The notes beneath the pieces are model-generated. The model did not search any database. It was not told the origin of the DNA and worked only from the letters and a program-made list of their open reading frames with translations. From NCBI GenBank assembly GCA_023957385.1, contig JAMLGZ010000001.1, positions 1,660,923 to 1,724,922 on the forward strand: a stretch of 64,000 bases of DNA, read 5' to 3'. Every line of letters starts with the position of its first letter. Within the stretch, counting starts at the first letter, position 1. Positions 39,831 through 48,680 of this stretch are shown piece by piece. The translations under genes were made by a program, and so were the position numbers. The DNA comes from Brumimicrobium sp. (lineage in GTDB: Bacteria > Bacteroidota > Bacteroidia > Flavobacteriales_D > Crocinitomicaceae).

Positions 39831-39883
39831 AAATTCATCCAACGTTTGAATATTAAAATAAATACGAGGCGTTGGATGAATTT
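39831..39883. repeat. 14-bp perfect inverted repeat inside C9
   Basis: AAATTCATCCAACG (39831-39844) and CGTTGGATGAATTT (39870-39883) around a 25-nt AT-rich loop, between the two C9 genes. No T-run follows. The ATCCAAC/GTTGGAT part has the form of R''/R' boxes, so it may be the remains of an attC that lost its middle, or a plain mRNA hairpin. Confidence 0.6.
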
Positions 39884-39898
39884 ATTAATCGTATCAAA

Positions 39899-40543
39899 AT
39901 GAATAGAAATTTATTAACTTCGTTAATTGTTATTACGATAATATTAGTGTGTAGCTTTCTTCTAGAATACTCTAGTTTTATTTGGATTGTTATTATTATA
40001 ATAAATTTATTATTTATATTATCGATATCAATTGTATGGATAGTCAAAAGAAAAAACATATCAAAAAAAATTAAGGCATCTTTGGTTTTAATTTGTTTCT
40101 TATTATTAGGGGTTTTTATTAATACATTACTGCCTTATAAAAATCTTAATCCTTTAAATGATAGCTCTCTTTCCATAACAACAAAAATTAAATTATTGTA
40201 TAACACAGACCAATCGGACAGGAAATATTTAAAATCATATGTTTTTAAAAAATATGGCGACATCGTTAATAAAAGAGATATAAGAAGATTAGAAACAGCT
40301 AAAAAATACTTTTCCAAATATGAAAATGGTGAATTAAATCTAAATAATCAAGAGAAATTCTATTTAGCAATGATTTTTCATCATGGTCAAAAAACAAGTG
40401 ATTTCAAAATAGCTTATCAATTAGCGTCTGAAGTTGTTGATTCCAAAGAAGAAATCAAAAATGCTACTTGGCTAAAAAAAGCAACTTATGACCGTCTTTT
40501 AATCTCACAAGGTCATTCGCAAAAATATGGTACACAACGCTAA
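39899..40543 (+). CDS. C9 membrane protein of unknown function
   Basis: Start 39899 (MNRNLLTSLIVIT) chosen over a TTG 9 codons earlier that lies in the inverted repeat. About 214 residues: three hydrophobic helices in the first 90 residues, then a Lys-rich soluble domain (KYLKSYVFKKYGDIVNKRD) that looks helical. No family recognised. It is the last gene before attC9. Confidence 0.6.
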   Translation: MNRNLLTSLIVITIILVCSFLLEYSSFIWIVIIIINLLFILSISIVWIVKRKNISKKIKASLVLICFLLLGVFINTLLPYKNLNPLNDSSLSITTKIKLLYNTDQSDRKYLKSYVFKKYGDIVNKRDIRRLETAKKYFSKYENGELNLNNQEKFYLAMIFHHGQKTSDFKIAYQLASEVVDSKEEIKNATWLKKATYDRLLISQGHSQKYGTQR

Positions 40544-40579
40544 AAATCCTATATCTTATTTAATTTTTGAAATAGAGCT

Positions 40580-40715
40580 TCCTATAACAAGCGGTTTGAA
40601 CGCAAGGCGAGATAATTGCTTCGATTGAACATTTTCGAAAAGAAAAAAGTATTATCTTCGTATCAACATTTGTCGATAAATCCGCCCTGCGTCAAGCCGC
40701 CAAACCGTTGTAGGC
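40580..40715 (+). repeat. attC9
   Basis: R'' TCCTATAAC (40580) is the reverse complement of the C9 start GTTATAGGA at 38486, proof that copy 2 sits outside C9. Arms CGGTTTGAACGCAAGGCG and CGCCCTGCGTCAAGCCG pair. R' GTTGTAGGC at 40707 belongs to C10. Confidence 0.93.
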
Positions 40716-40807
40716 AAGCCAGACGAACAGAGTAGATGAAGATTTTTGACAGAAATGTATTTTTATTTTTTTGCCAACGCACGGGAAAACAATTTTTGCC
40801 AACGCTC

Positions 40808-40868
40808 AAATGGCACATTTGGTTTTTTCAACACACAAGCCAAACGCAAAAAACCAAAAGAGCCATTT
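40808..40868. repeat. Structured hairpin at the left end of C10
   Basis: Outer stem AAATGGC/GCCATTT (40808-40814 with 40862-40868) and inner stem TTGGTTTTTT/AAAAAACCAA (40819-40828 with 40848-40857), loop containing CACAAGCCAAACGCA. The hairpin at 48347-48409 has the same layout and loop but different stems. It lies in the 260-bp gene-free leader of C10, which also repeats TTGCCAACGC. Confidence 0.75.
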
Positions 40869-40885
40869 TTTTGCCAATACTATTG

Positions 40886-40947
40886 CATTAAATGAGCTTT
40901 TTTTATCTCATTTAATGAGATGAGATTAATAAATTAAGTTATTTTTG
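40886..40947 (+). promoter_or_regulatory. Operator-like palindromes and promoter of the C10 operon
   Basis: Two related palindromes, CATTAAATGAG (40886-40896) and TCTCATTTAATGAGA (40906-40920, perfect 7-1-7), sit just upstream of TATTTTTG (40940-40947), a Bacteroidota -7 box (TAnnTTTG). The second palindrome covers the expected -33 region. The HTH gene starts 31 bp further on, so autoregulation as in restriction-modification controllers is likely. Confidence 0.6.
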
Positions 40948-40977
40948 TAACAGATGAAATACTAGATAACAATTAAA

Positions 40978-41181
40978 ATGAACCGAATAAAAGTGGTTTT
41001 AAAAGAAAAAGGAATTAAACAAGTTTGGCTCGCCAAAAAACTTGGCAAAAGCTACAATATGATAAACTCATATGCGCAAAACAGAAGACAACCAAGCATT
41101 GAGGACTTATACAAAATAGCTGAACTTTTAAACGTTGATGCGAGAGATTTGTTAATGAAAAGTTCAAAAACGAATGATTAA
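40978..41181 (+). CDS. Xre-type HTH regulator, probable RM controller
   Basis: A 67-residue helix-turn-helix protein of the Cro/C1 class (VWLAKKLGKSYNMINSYAQNRRQPSIEDLYKIAELL), nothing else attached, the size of restriction-modification C proteins. It overlaps the start of the methyltransferase by 8 bp. The palindromes at 40886-40920 are its likely binding sites. In known systems such proteins delay the nuclease until DNA is methylated; here that is inferred. Confidence 0.82.
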   Translation: MNRIKVVLKEKGIKQVWLAKKLGKSYNMINSYAQNRRQPSIEDLYKIAELLNVDARDLLMKSSKTND

Positions 41182-42556
41182 AAAGAAATTAAAATTTATA
41201 GATTTATTTGCAGGTCTTGGTGGTTTTCACAAAGCATTACACGAACTTGGACACGAGTGTGTATTTGCAAGTGAACTTGATATAACCTTAAGAAGTGTTT
41301 ATAAACAAAATTGGGGTATTGAAGCACAGGGAGATATAAAAAAAATAGTTGATAATGAAATTGAATCTATTCCCGAACACGATATCTTGTGTGCTGGATT
41401 TCCTTGCCAACCCTTTTCAAAAGCAGGTAAGCAATTAGGAAGAGAAGATGACAGAGGGACATTATTCGATGAAATAATTAAAATCCTTAATTTTAGAAAG
41501 CCAAATTATTTCATCTTAGAAAACGTTCCCTTTATAAAACAACACGATAATGAAGAGACGTGGAAATATATGCAAGACGAACTCTCATCATTGGGTTATG
41601 AAGTAAATTACCAAATTTATTCTCCTCAAGATTTTGGAGTACCACAACACAGAAAGAGAATTTTTATTGTAGGTTCATTAAATGGATTAGACCATTTCTC
41701 ATTTGATGATATTGACAAACAAAAGTCTCCATTAATAGATATTCATCAATTCGTAGAAGAAGAACCAGCTGTATTTAAAGAACTACCTAAACCCAATCAG
41801 GAATTTTTAAAACTTTGGCAAACATTTATTGACCAAATACCAAAAGACACCAAATTACCAGGCTTTCCAATTTGGGGAATGGAGTTTGGAGCAACATATC
41901 CTTATGATAAATCGTACCCTTTAAAATTATCTGCAAAAAATCTTGGTAAATACAAAGGGAATTTTGGAGTTAGTTTGGATGGAATGTCAAAAGCAGAACA
42001 GAGAGCCAATTTGCCAAGTTATTCAAGAGTTGAAAAAGCTTTTCCTAATTGGAAAAGGAATTATATTAGACAAAATAGAGAGTTCTACGAAGAAAACAAA
42101 AAACACATACAGAAAGTAATTTCTGAAATAGCAAAAAGTCCATCCCAGAGTTGGCAAAAATTGGAATGGAATGTTGGTGATGGAGAAAGAAAAATAGAAA
42201 ATTATATTATACAATTCAGAGCATCTGGCATACGAGTAAAAAAAGCCGACTTTTTCCCGTCACTCGTTTGTACAAATACACAAATCCCGATTATTGGCTG
42301 GCAAAATCGTTATATAACTAGAGAAGAAGGACTAAGATTACAATCCCTAGAAGGCATTCAACTACCCGAAAACGATAATGCAGCTTTTAGAGCTTTGGGA
42401 AATGCCGTTAATTCTAAAATAGTCAGATTAATTGCTGAAAAACTAATTCAAAATCCATCTGATTTTATTAGTACTGAAACTAAAGTAAAAACACTTAATG
42501 GAGTAATCATTAACTCTCAAAATAAAAAAGACTTGGTATATGAAGGAACTAAATAA
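41174..42556 (+). CDS. DNA (cytosine-5) methyltransferase
   Basis: A 460-residue C5 methyltransferase with the ordered motifs: I (FIDLFAGLGGFHKAL), IV with catalytic Cys78 (GFPCQPFS), VI (ENVP near 120), VIII (QHRKRIF near 162), a target-recognition region (about 200-370) and IX/X (RLQSLEG, ALGNAVNSKIV). It protects host DNA at the site cut or recognised by its partners. It overlaps the HTH gene (8 bp) and the MORC-type gene (17 bp), showing tight coupling in one operon. Confidence 0.94.
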   Translation: MIKKKLKFIDLFAGLGGFHKALHELGHECVFASELDITLRSVYKQNWGIEAQGDIKKIVDNEIESIPEHDILCAGFPCQPFSKAGKQLGREDDRGTLFDEIIKILNFRKPNYFILENVPFIKQHDNEETWKYMQDELSSLGYEVNYQIYSPQDFGVPQHRKRIFIVGSLNGLDHFSFDDIDKQKSPLIDIHQFVEEEPAVFKELPKPNQEFLKLWQTFIDQIPKDTKLPGFPIWGMEFGATYPYDKSYPLKLSAKNLGKYKGNFGVSLDGMSKAEQRANLPSYSRVEKAFPNWKRNYIRQNREFYEENKKHIQKVISEIAKSPSQSWQKLEWNVGDGERKIENYIIQFRASGIRVKKADFFPSLVCTNTQIPIIGWQNRYITREEGLRLQSLEGIQLPENDNAAFRALGNAVNSKIVRLIAEKLIQNPSDFISTETKVKTLNGVIINSQNKKDLVYEGTK

Positions 42557-44102
42557 TGTAAGCATTAGACCAGGTGTAACAATCCTTTCAGTTTTAAAAC
42601 ACCTTAACTATAAATCGTATTATGCTTTAGCTGAGTTTGTAGATAATGCAATTGATAGTTATTTAAAAAATGAAGATGAGTTAAAAGAGATTGAAGGAGA
42701 AAATTTTAGATTAAGAGTTGATATTGAATTCGACAACCATAACAATCGTATTCAAATAAAAGACAACGCTGCTGGTATTCATTCCAGAGATTATCAGAGA
42801 GCTTTTAGAGCGGCAGAATTACCTCCTGATAATTCCAGATTATCTGAATTTGGTATGGGTATGAAATCAGCCGCTTGTTGGTTTTCCAATAAATGGCAGG
42901 TCAAATCAAAAGCTTTAAGTGAAGAAATAGAACGTACAGTAGTTTTTGATATTTCAAAAATTGTAGAGGATAAGATTGAAGAATTGCAAATTGAAATCAA
43001 CAATGCTAATCCTAATTCTCATTATACCGTAATAACTCTTTATGATGTGGATGAAAAAATGCCTATAAGGAGAGGGTTAGGTAAAGTAAAAAGGCATTTG
43101 GCAAGTATTTATAGGGACTTCTTTAGGAAAGAAATACTTGATCTATATATTAACGGAGAAAAACTAACCTATACTTCACCACAAATTTTAAACGTACCAT
43201 ATTATGAAACACCAGACGGTGAAAACATCTATTGGAAACAAGAAGTTGATTTTGATTTTGGTAATGATAGAAATGGAGGAAAACTAAGGGCTAAAGGATT
43301 TATTGCCATTATGGAAACAATGTCTGTTAGTGATAGTGGATTTGCGTTATTTAGACGAGGAAGAGTGATTGAAGGAAGTGCAGATAATGATGAAGGTTTT
43401 AGACCACCTGCCCTATCTGGCTCTTTAGGAAGCCATAGATATAAAAGGCTCTTTGGGGAACTACATCTCGAAGGGTTTAAAGTAAGTCATACAAAAGACG
43501 GTTTTCAATGGGACGATAATATGGAAGCCTTTTTAGAAATATTAAAAGAAGAATTAGAAGGAACTGATTCAATTCCTATTTTAAAACAAGCCGACAGATA
43601 CAGGGTTAGGGAAAGTGCAAAAAACTATCAAAAAGTCTCAAAAAAGGTAGTTGACAATACTACTAATAAAATTCAAAATAACATATCCCAAGATGTTCAA
43701 AATGTTATTTCTAGACCAATTTCAAATGTAGTTGAAGAGCCAACTTTAGAGGAAGTTTCTAAATCCTATTACAAAAAATTTCCATTAAATATTTCGAATA
43801 TTGATTATATGGTTCATATAGAGTTGTCTTATGATGAAGCAATTGATGAGCTAATCCAAGTCGGAGACCACTTAATACCTGAAAGCACACCAAATTTCAA
43901 GAATATAGGTGTAAGATTATCACTTATTCATCCATTTATGGTGGAATTTGCAGGAGATGACTATAAAGTTATAGAACCTCTTTTAAGAATGGTAGTAGCG
44001 TTAGGTTTGTCTGAAATAATCGTCAAAAAATCTGGCGCACCAATAACAGAATTAAGAAATAATATGAATGAGCTTTTGCTCGGTTCGCTATCAAAACTAT
44101 AA
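42540..44102 (+). CDS. MORC-type GHKL ATPase
   Basis: The 520-residue protein has an N-terminal Hsp90/MutL/gyrase-like ATPase with the motifs ALAEFVDNAIDSYL (near 31), IKDNAAGI (near 78) and SEFGMGMKSAACWFS (near 101), followed by an S5-like domain and a C-terminal region of unknown fold. Bacterial MORC-like ATPases are known from operons with a Z1 helicase, a PD-(D/E)XK nuclease and a cytosine methylase. It probably senses or remodels DNA for the nuclease. Confidence 0.88.
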   Translation: MKELNNVSIRPGVTILSVLKHLNYKSYYALAEFVDNAIDSYLKNEDELKEIEGENFRLRVDIEFDNHNNRIQIKDNAAGIHSRDYQRAFRAAELPPDNSRLSEFGMGMKSAACWFSNKWQVKSKALSEEIERTVVFDISKIVEDKIEELQIEINNANPNSHYTVITLYDVDEKMPIRRGLGKVKRHLASIYRDFFRKEILDLYINGEKLTYTSPQILNVPYYETPDGENIYWKQEVDFDFGNDRNGGKLRAKGFIAIMETMSVSDSGFALFRRGRVIEGSADNDEGFRPPALSGSLGSHRYKRLFGELHLEGFKVSHTKDGFQWDDNMEAFLEILKEELEGTDSIPILKQADRYRVRESAKNYQKVSKKVVDNTTNKIQNNISQDVQNVISRPISNVVEEPTLEEVSKSYYKKFPLNISNIDYMVHIELSYDEAIDELIQVGDHLIPESTPNFKNIGVRLSLIHPFMVEFAGDDYKVIEPLLRMVVALGLSEIIVKKSGAPITELRNNMNELLLGSLSKL

Positions 44103-44105
44103 AGT

Positions 44106-46349
44106 ATGTCAGAAATCGAAAACATCAATATAATGTCTAACGCTACAAATAATAACAATTGGACACCTCAATATGGAGAGGAAACGGAAAAACTTTTAAA
44201 TAAGGTTTTCAACAACGACGTAGAATCAAAAGATAAAGTTAGGAAAGAAGCATATGAGATAATGAAATTATGTGGTAATCCAGACCTACCAACAAATGAT
44301 GACACAGGGTTAGTTTTCGGATATGTGCAAAGTGGAAAAACATTATCTTTTACTGCATTAACAGCTTTAGCAAGAGACAACAATTATCAAATTGTAATTA
44401 TTTTGGCTGGTATTTCAACAAATTTAGTTGACCAATCCTATAATAGACTACAAAATGATTTAGGAATAAATCAAGGTTTTCATAGAAAATGGGTAATGCT
44501 CAATAATCCCAAAGATCCTAGTCGAAATCCACAAGATAAAAATACAATCGACAGAGAACTTCAAAATTGGAGAAAACCTAATACCCCTGCTGATTTCAAG
44601 AAAACTCTCCTAATTACTGTAATGAAAAACACTAGTCATCTCAGAAATTTACTCGCTGTGCTTAGACGTATTGATTTAACACACGTTCCTACTTTAATAA
44701 TTGATGATGAAGGTGACCAAGCTAGTATGAATACGAAGGCGAGTTCCAATGCTAAGAGAGCAAAAGAAACCGGAGTTCATACAGAACAAGAAATGAGCAC
44801 AATATATAGTAGAATAAGAGATTTGAAAAACATTTTACCTCACCATACTTTTATTCAATACACTGCTACACCTCAAGCCCCCTTATTCATAAATATTTTA
44901 GACAACCTTTCCCCTAATTTTATTCAATTACTAACTCCAGGAGAGAAATATACGGGAGGACGGGAATTTTGTTTAGAAAATCACTTTATATTAAGAGAGA
45001 TTCCTTACTCCGAAATTTACAATGAAGACAATATTTTTGATGAAGCTCCTGAAAGTTTAAAAGAAGCGATGCGAATATTTTTTCTAAGTGTTACTTCGGG
45101 TTATTTGATGGGAGATAAAAAAGGAAATCCCAAAAACCGCTCGATGATGGTTCACCCCTCTCGTTTAGTTGATGACCACGGCATTTATTATGAATGGGTT
45201 ACACTTATTAAAAACGAATGGGGGAAAGTCCTATTGGAACGACCAAATAATGATGAAACAAAACAACAATATATTTCAGAGTTCAGGGAAGCTTATAAAG
45301 ATTTAAAAGCAAATGCTCCTGAAGTACAACCCTTTGATGAACTTTTAGAAGTATTAGGACATAATATTAATAATACAGCAGTTGAACAGTTGAATTCCCA
45401 AGCTGGCAGTTCAGTTGACTGGGGCAGTAACTACTCTTTTATACTTGTTGGAGGACAGGCAATGGATAGAGGTTTTACTGTAGAGGGGTTAACCATTACT
45501 TATATGCCACGAAATAAGGGAGTAGGAAATGCAGACACTTTACAACAGAGAGCGAGATTTTTTGGTTATAAAAGAGACTATCTTGGGCATTGTCGGGTCT
45601 ATCTTGATGCTGAAAATATTCATATGTTTAGTGAATATGTAAACCACGAAGAAGATATTCGTAAAAAATTATTAGAACACAAACTTTCTGGGCAACACTT
45701 AGACGAGTTAGAAAGAAGATTTGTCTTAGATGAGATGTTTAAATTAACTCGCAAAAATGTATTATCAGAGGATCTAACAAGAACCACTTTTGGTAACAAA
45801 TGGGTTAGAATAAGGGCACCTCACGACAGTGAAATTATTATTAAAAACAACAGAGAGGTTGTGGATGATTTCATTAAAAAACACAGAGATTTATTTAGTG
45901 AGGATTCTGGACATAATGCTCGAACTGAAGAGCAAAAGAATCTTATAGCAAAACTTCCATTAAAAGAATTATTTACAGACTTATTACAACTTTTAAAATT
46001 TACAAGACAAACAGACTCCACTACTTATACAAACTTAAAATCTGTTATTGATTTATATACAGATGAATTTCCACCAGAAGATAGTTTTGTGTATATAATG
46101 TCAAAAGGAAACTCAAGAGTACGAAAGCTAACTAAAAAAGATGAAATTCAGCAATTATTCCAAGGTAAGAACCCGAGAACTGGAGAAGTGATTTACCCCG
46201 GAGATGAAAAAATAAAATCTAATGATTTTGTTACTGTTCAAATCCATAATTTAGATTTTAGAGATACTGACTATAAAAACATCATCACAATTGCAGTATG
46301 GATACCTGCACGTCTTTCACAGTCATTAATTTCAAAGGAGAATGCTTGA
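44106..46349 (+). CDS. Z1-domain superfamily II ATPase/helicase
   Basis: A 747-residue protein starting 4 bp after the MORC-type gene. Walker A GYVQSGKT near 75, motif II IIDDEGDQAS near 200, motif III-like QYTATPQAP near 255, and GGQAMDRGFTVEGLTITY ... QQRARFFGY near 448-485 for motifs V/VI. This is the Z1 endonuclease-associated ATPase family, thought to translocate DNA for restriction. All motifs look complete. Confidence 0.9.
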   Translation: MSEIENINIMSNATNNNNWTPQYGEETEKLLNKVFNNDVESKDKVRKEAYEIMKLCGNPDLPTNDDTGLVFGYVQSGKTLSFTALTALARDNNYQIVIILAGISTNLVDQSYNRLQNDLGINQGFHRKWVMLNNPKDPSRNPQDKNTIDRELQNWRKPNTPADFKKTLLITVMKNTSHLRNLLAVLRRIDLTHVPTLIIDDEGDQASMNTKASSNAKRAKETGVHTEQEMSTIYSRIRDLKNILPHHTFIQYTATPQAPLFINILDNLSPNFIQLLTPGEKYTGGREFCLENHFILREIPYSEIYNEDNIFDEAPESLKEAMRIFFLSVTSGYLMGDKKGNPKNRSMMVHPSRLVDDHGIYYEWVTLIKNEWGKVLLERPNNDETKQQYISEFREAYKDLKANAPEVQPFDELLEVLGHNINNTAVEQLNSQAGSSVDWGSNYSFILVGGQAMDRGFTVEGLTITYMPRNKGVGNADTLQQRARFFGYKRDYLGHCRVYLDAENIHMFSEYVNHEEDIRKKLLEHKLSGQHLDELERRFVLDEMFKLTRKNVLSEDLTRTTFGNKWVRIRAPHDSEIIIKNNREVVDDFIKKHRDLFSEDSGHNARTEEQKNLIAKLPLKELFTDLLQLLKFTRQTDSTTYTNLKSVIDLYTDEFPPEDSFVYIMSKGNSRVRKLTKKDEIQQLFQGKNPRTGEVIYPGDEKIKSNDFVTVQIHNLDFRDTDYKNIITIAVWIPARLSQSLISKENA

Positions 46350-47334
46350 TTTAAAGAAAATATACGACAAACTTCCCTTGCCAAAGTCAAATAATATTAA
46401 TAGTTTCTCTGCAATAACCATTAAGGGATTTGATAATCATAGAATTGCCAAAGATTCCAATGACAATCCAAGTCTTTTGATTTTTATTTCAGAAGATAAC
46501 CAAGATTTTTTTGTAGCTAATCAAAATTTATTTAACATTCAGATTACTCACAATGTGAAATGTGAAATTGAAGCAGAGAACAAAATAATTCACAATAACT
46601 TTTCAGTAGCATCATACATTGGACAAAGTGAAAGTGTTAAAGATATATTTCTCAAAACTTGTCAAGTACTAATCAGTTCTTTAGGGCAAAATCCAACGAA
46701 TAAAAAGATCAAAAAAACAGTAGATAAATTCATTGAACTTTTTAAATCGTTTAACGAACCACCCAAAAAATCAATTCAAGGTTTATGGTGCGAATTATTT
46801 CTAATAAACCTATCCGATAATCCCGAAAAATTAATTATCGGATGGCACAGTATTCCCGAAGAGAAATTTGATTTTAGTTTTGAAAAATTACAAATAGAAG
46901 TAAAAAGTTCAACGGGAAAATCCAGAACACACCATTTTAGTTCAGGTCAATTAAACCCAATTAAGAATACTGATATAATCATTACCTCTGTACTTGTAAA
47001 TTCAAGTCCATCAGGAATGGGAATAATTGATCTCATTCGAAAAATTGAAAGAAAATTAGAAACTTTTCCTAAGCAAAAAGAAAAATTACATTTATTAGTT
47101 TATTCAACAATAGGTACAGATATAGAAAGAGTTAATGATATCAAATTTAATTATGATTTTTCAAAACAATCACTACGTTTCTATAAATCAGAGGAAATTC
47201 CACAAATTGAATTTAACAATATTCCAAAGGAGGTTTCAAATGTTAAATTTGAAAGTAACCTATTGAACTCAAAACATCTTGAAACAGATATAGATAGCAT
47301 ATTAAACATCTATTTAGCTGACGTAAAAAAATAA
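46342..47334 (+). CDS. PD-(D/E)XK nuclease-like protein (DUF4420 family)
   Basis: A 330-residue protein overlapping the Z1 gene by 8 bp. It has the nuclease pattern FDFSFEKLQIEVKSS near 175-190 (Asp ... Glu-Val-Lys) with SGQLNP after it, as in DUF4420 proteins, which are the likely cutting enzyme of MORC-Z1 restriction systems. No other domain is evident. It completes the four-gene set. Confidence 0.82.
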   Translation: MLDLKKIYDKLPLPKSNNINSFSAITIKGFDNHRIAKDSNDNPSLLIFISEDNQDFFVANQNLFNIQITHNVKCEIEAENKIIHNNFSVASYIGQSESVKDIFLKTCQVLISSLGQNPTNKKIKKTVDKFIELFKSFNEPPKKSIQGLWCELFLINLSDNPEKLIIGWHSIPEEKFDFSFEKLQIEVKSSTGKSRTHHFSSGQLNPIKNTDIIITSVLVNSSPSGMGIIDLIRKIERKLETFPKQKEKLHLLVYSTIGTDIERVNDIKFNYDFSKQSLRFYKSEEIPQIEFNNIPKEVSNVKFESNLLNSKHLETDIDSILNIYLADVKK

Positions 47335-47338
47335 TAGT

Positions 47339-48337
47339 ATGCAAGAAAATAAATCTCAAATAATCATTTATCAAACCGAAAATGGAGAAACAAAATTAGA
47401 TGTTCGTTTCCAAGACGAAACCGTTTGGTTGACGCAAAAGATGATGGCGGAATTGTTTCAGACAACTTCTCAAAACATAACAATTCATCTAAAAAACATC
47501 TTCGAAGAAGGTGAATTAGAGGAAAGTTCAACTTGTAAGGATTTCTTACAAGTTCAAAAAGAAGGTAATAGAGAAGTCAAAAGAAACCAAAAGTTTTACA
47601 ACCTTGATGCCATCATTTCAGTAGGATATAGAATTAAATCTCACATTGCCACAAAATTTAGGCAATGGGCAACACATCAATTAAGAGATTATATCGTAAA
47701 AGGCTTTGTCTTAGATGATGAACGGTTAAAAAATCCAGATTTACCATTCGATTATTTTGAGGAACTAGAAAGGCGAATACAAGATATTCGTACCTCAGAA
47801 AAACGCTTTTATCGCAAAATTACCGACATATATGCAACAAGTGTAGATTATGACCCTACGCTTGATATTAGCATAGAATTTTTCAAGACAGTTCAGAACA
47901 AACTGCATTGGGCTATCACTGGTCAAACAGCAGCCGAAATTATCAACAGCAGAGCAGATAGTGCAAAACAGAATATGGGACTAACAAATTGGCGTGGTAA
48001 TAAAATTAGAAAATCAGATGTTTCTATTGCTAAAAACTATTTAAATGAAAATGAATTATCTGCTTTAAATAATTTGGTTGAGCAATATTTAATTTTTGCA
48101 CAAGGTCAAGCACAACGAAGAATCCCAATGTATATGAAAGATTGGATTGATAAATTAAATGGATTCCTTCAACTAAATGACCGAGAAATATTAACGAACG
48201 CAGGTAGTATTTCTCACGAATTAGGAAAAGCAAATGCAGAATTAGAATATGACAAGTTTAAACAGCAACAACAAAAGATGATAGGAGAAAGTGATTTTGA
48301 TAAAATAATTAAAAAAATTGACAATAAATCGAAATAA
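47339..48337 (+). CDS. RhuM-family protein
   Basis: A 332-residue protein of the RhuM family (VWLTQKMMAELFQTTSQNITIHLKNIFEEGEL near 30-62; RNQKFYNLDAIISVGYRIKS near 82; FRQWATHQLRDYIVKG near 108; FDKIIKKI at the end). The N-terminal part is helix-turn-helix-like. First described near Salmonella pathogenicity genes and often found beside restriction genes; its role is unknown. It follows the nuclease-like gene by 4 bp, so it belongs to the operon. Confidence 0.87.
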   Translation: MQENKSQIIIYQTENGETKLDVRFQDETVWLTQKMMAELFQTTSQNITIHLKNIFEEGELEESSTCKDFLQVQKEGNREVKRNQKFYNLDAIISVGYRIKSHIATKFRQWATHQLRDYIVKGFVLDDERLKNPDLPFDYFEELERRIQDIRTSEKRFYRKITDIYATSVDYDPTLDISIEFFKTVQNKLHWAITGQTAAEIINSRADSAKQNMGLTNWRGNKIRKSDVSIAKNYLNENELSALNNLVEQYLIFAQGQAQRRIPMYMKDWIDKLNGFLQLNDREILTNAGSISHELGKANAELEYDKFKQQQQKMIGESDFDKIIKKIDNKSK

Positions 48338-48346
48338 CCAACACAC

Positions 48347-48409
48347 AGCAAGCACATTAGCAATTCGCACAAGCCAACGCACAAACCAAAAATTGCAAAA
48401 GAGCTTGCT
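48347..48409. repeat. Structured hairpin at the right end of C10
   Basis: Outer stem AGCAAGC/GCTTGCT (48347-48353 with 48403-48409), inner stem GCAATT/AATTGC (48360-48365 with 48391-48396), loop containing CACAAGCCAACGCA. Same layout and loop as 40808-40868 with different stems. The remaining 48410-48503 shows only AT-rich DNA. Confidence 0.75.
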
Positions 48410-48503
48410 TCCCTACCCGATAAAAAATTGATTTTCCCCTTTCTAAAAAAATAAAAAATACGGGGAATCGTAAAAATAAAAATATAGCGTTGAATGATGG
48501 CGA

Positions 48504-48639
48504 GCCTACAACAAGTGGTTTGCCAAAAGTGGCAATCATCTCTTCGTTTTAAAGATTATTGTTAAATTTGAAGTGTGTGCTTCGTTTCAAAGTTGGTTCT
48601 GAAAATGCCACCTTCGGCAAGCCCCAGCCCGTTATGGGC
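48504..48639 (+). repeat. attC10
   Basis: R'' GCCTACAAC (48504) is the reverse complement of the C10 start GTTGTAGGC at 40707, 7.8 kb away, so the whole RM-like operon is one cassette. R' GTTATGGGC at 48631 belongs to C11. Confidence 0.93.
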
Positions 48640-48680
48640 AAGGCTAAAACCGACAAAACAACGACAAACAGAATTTATAA

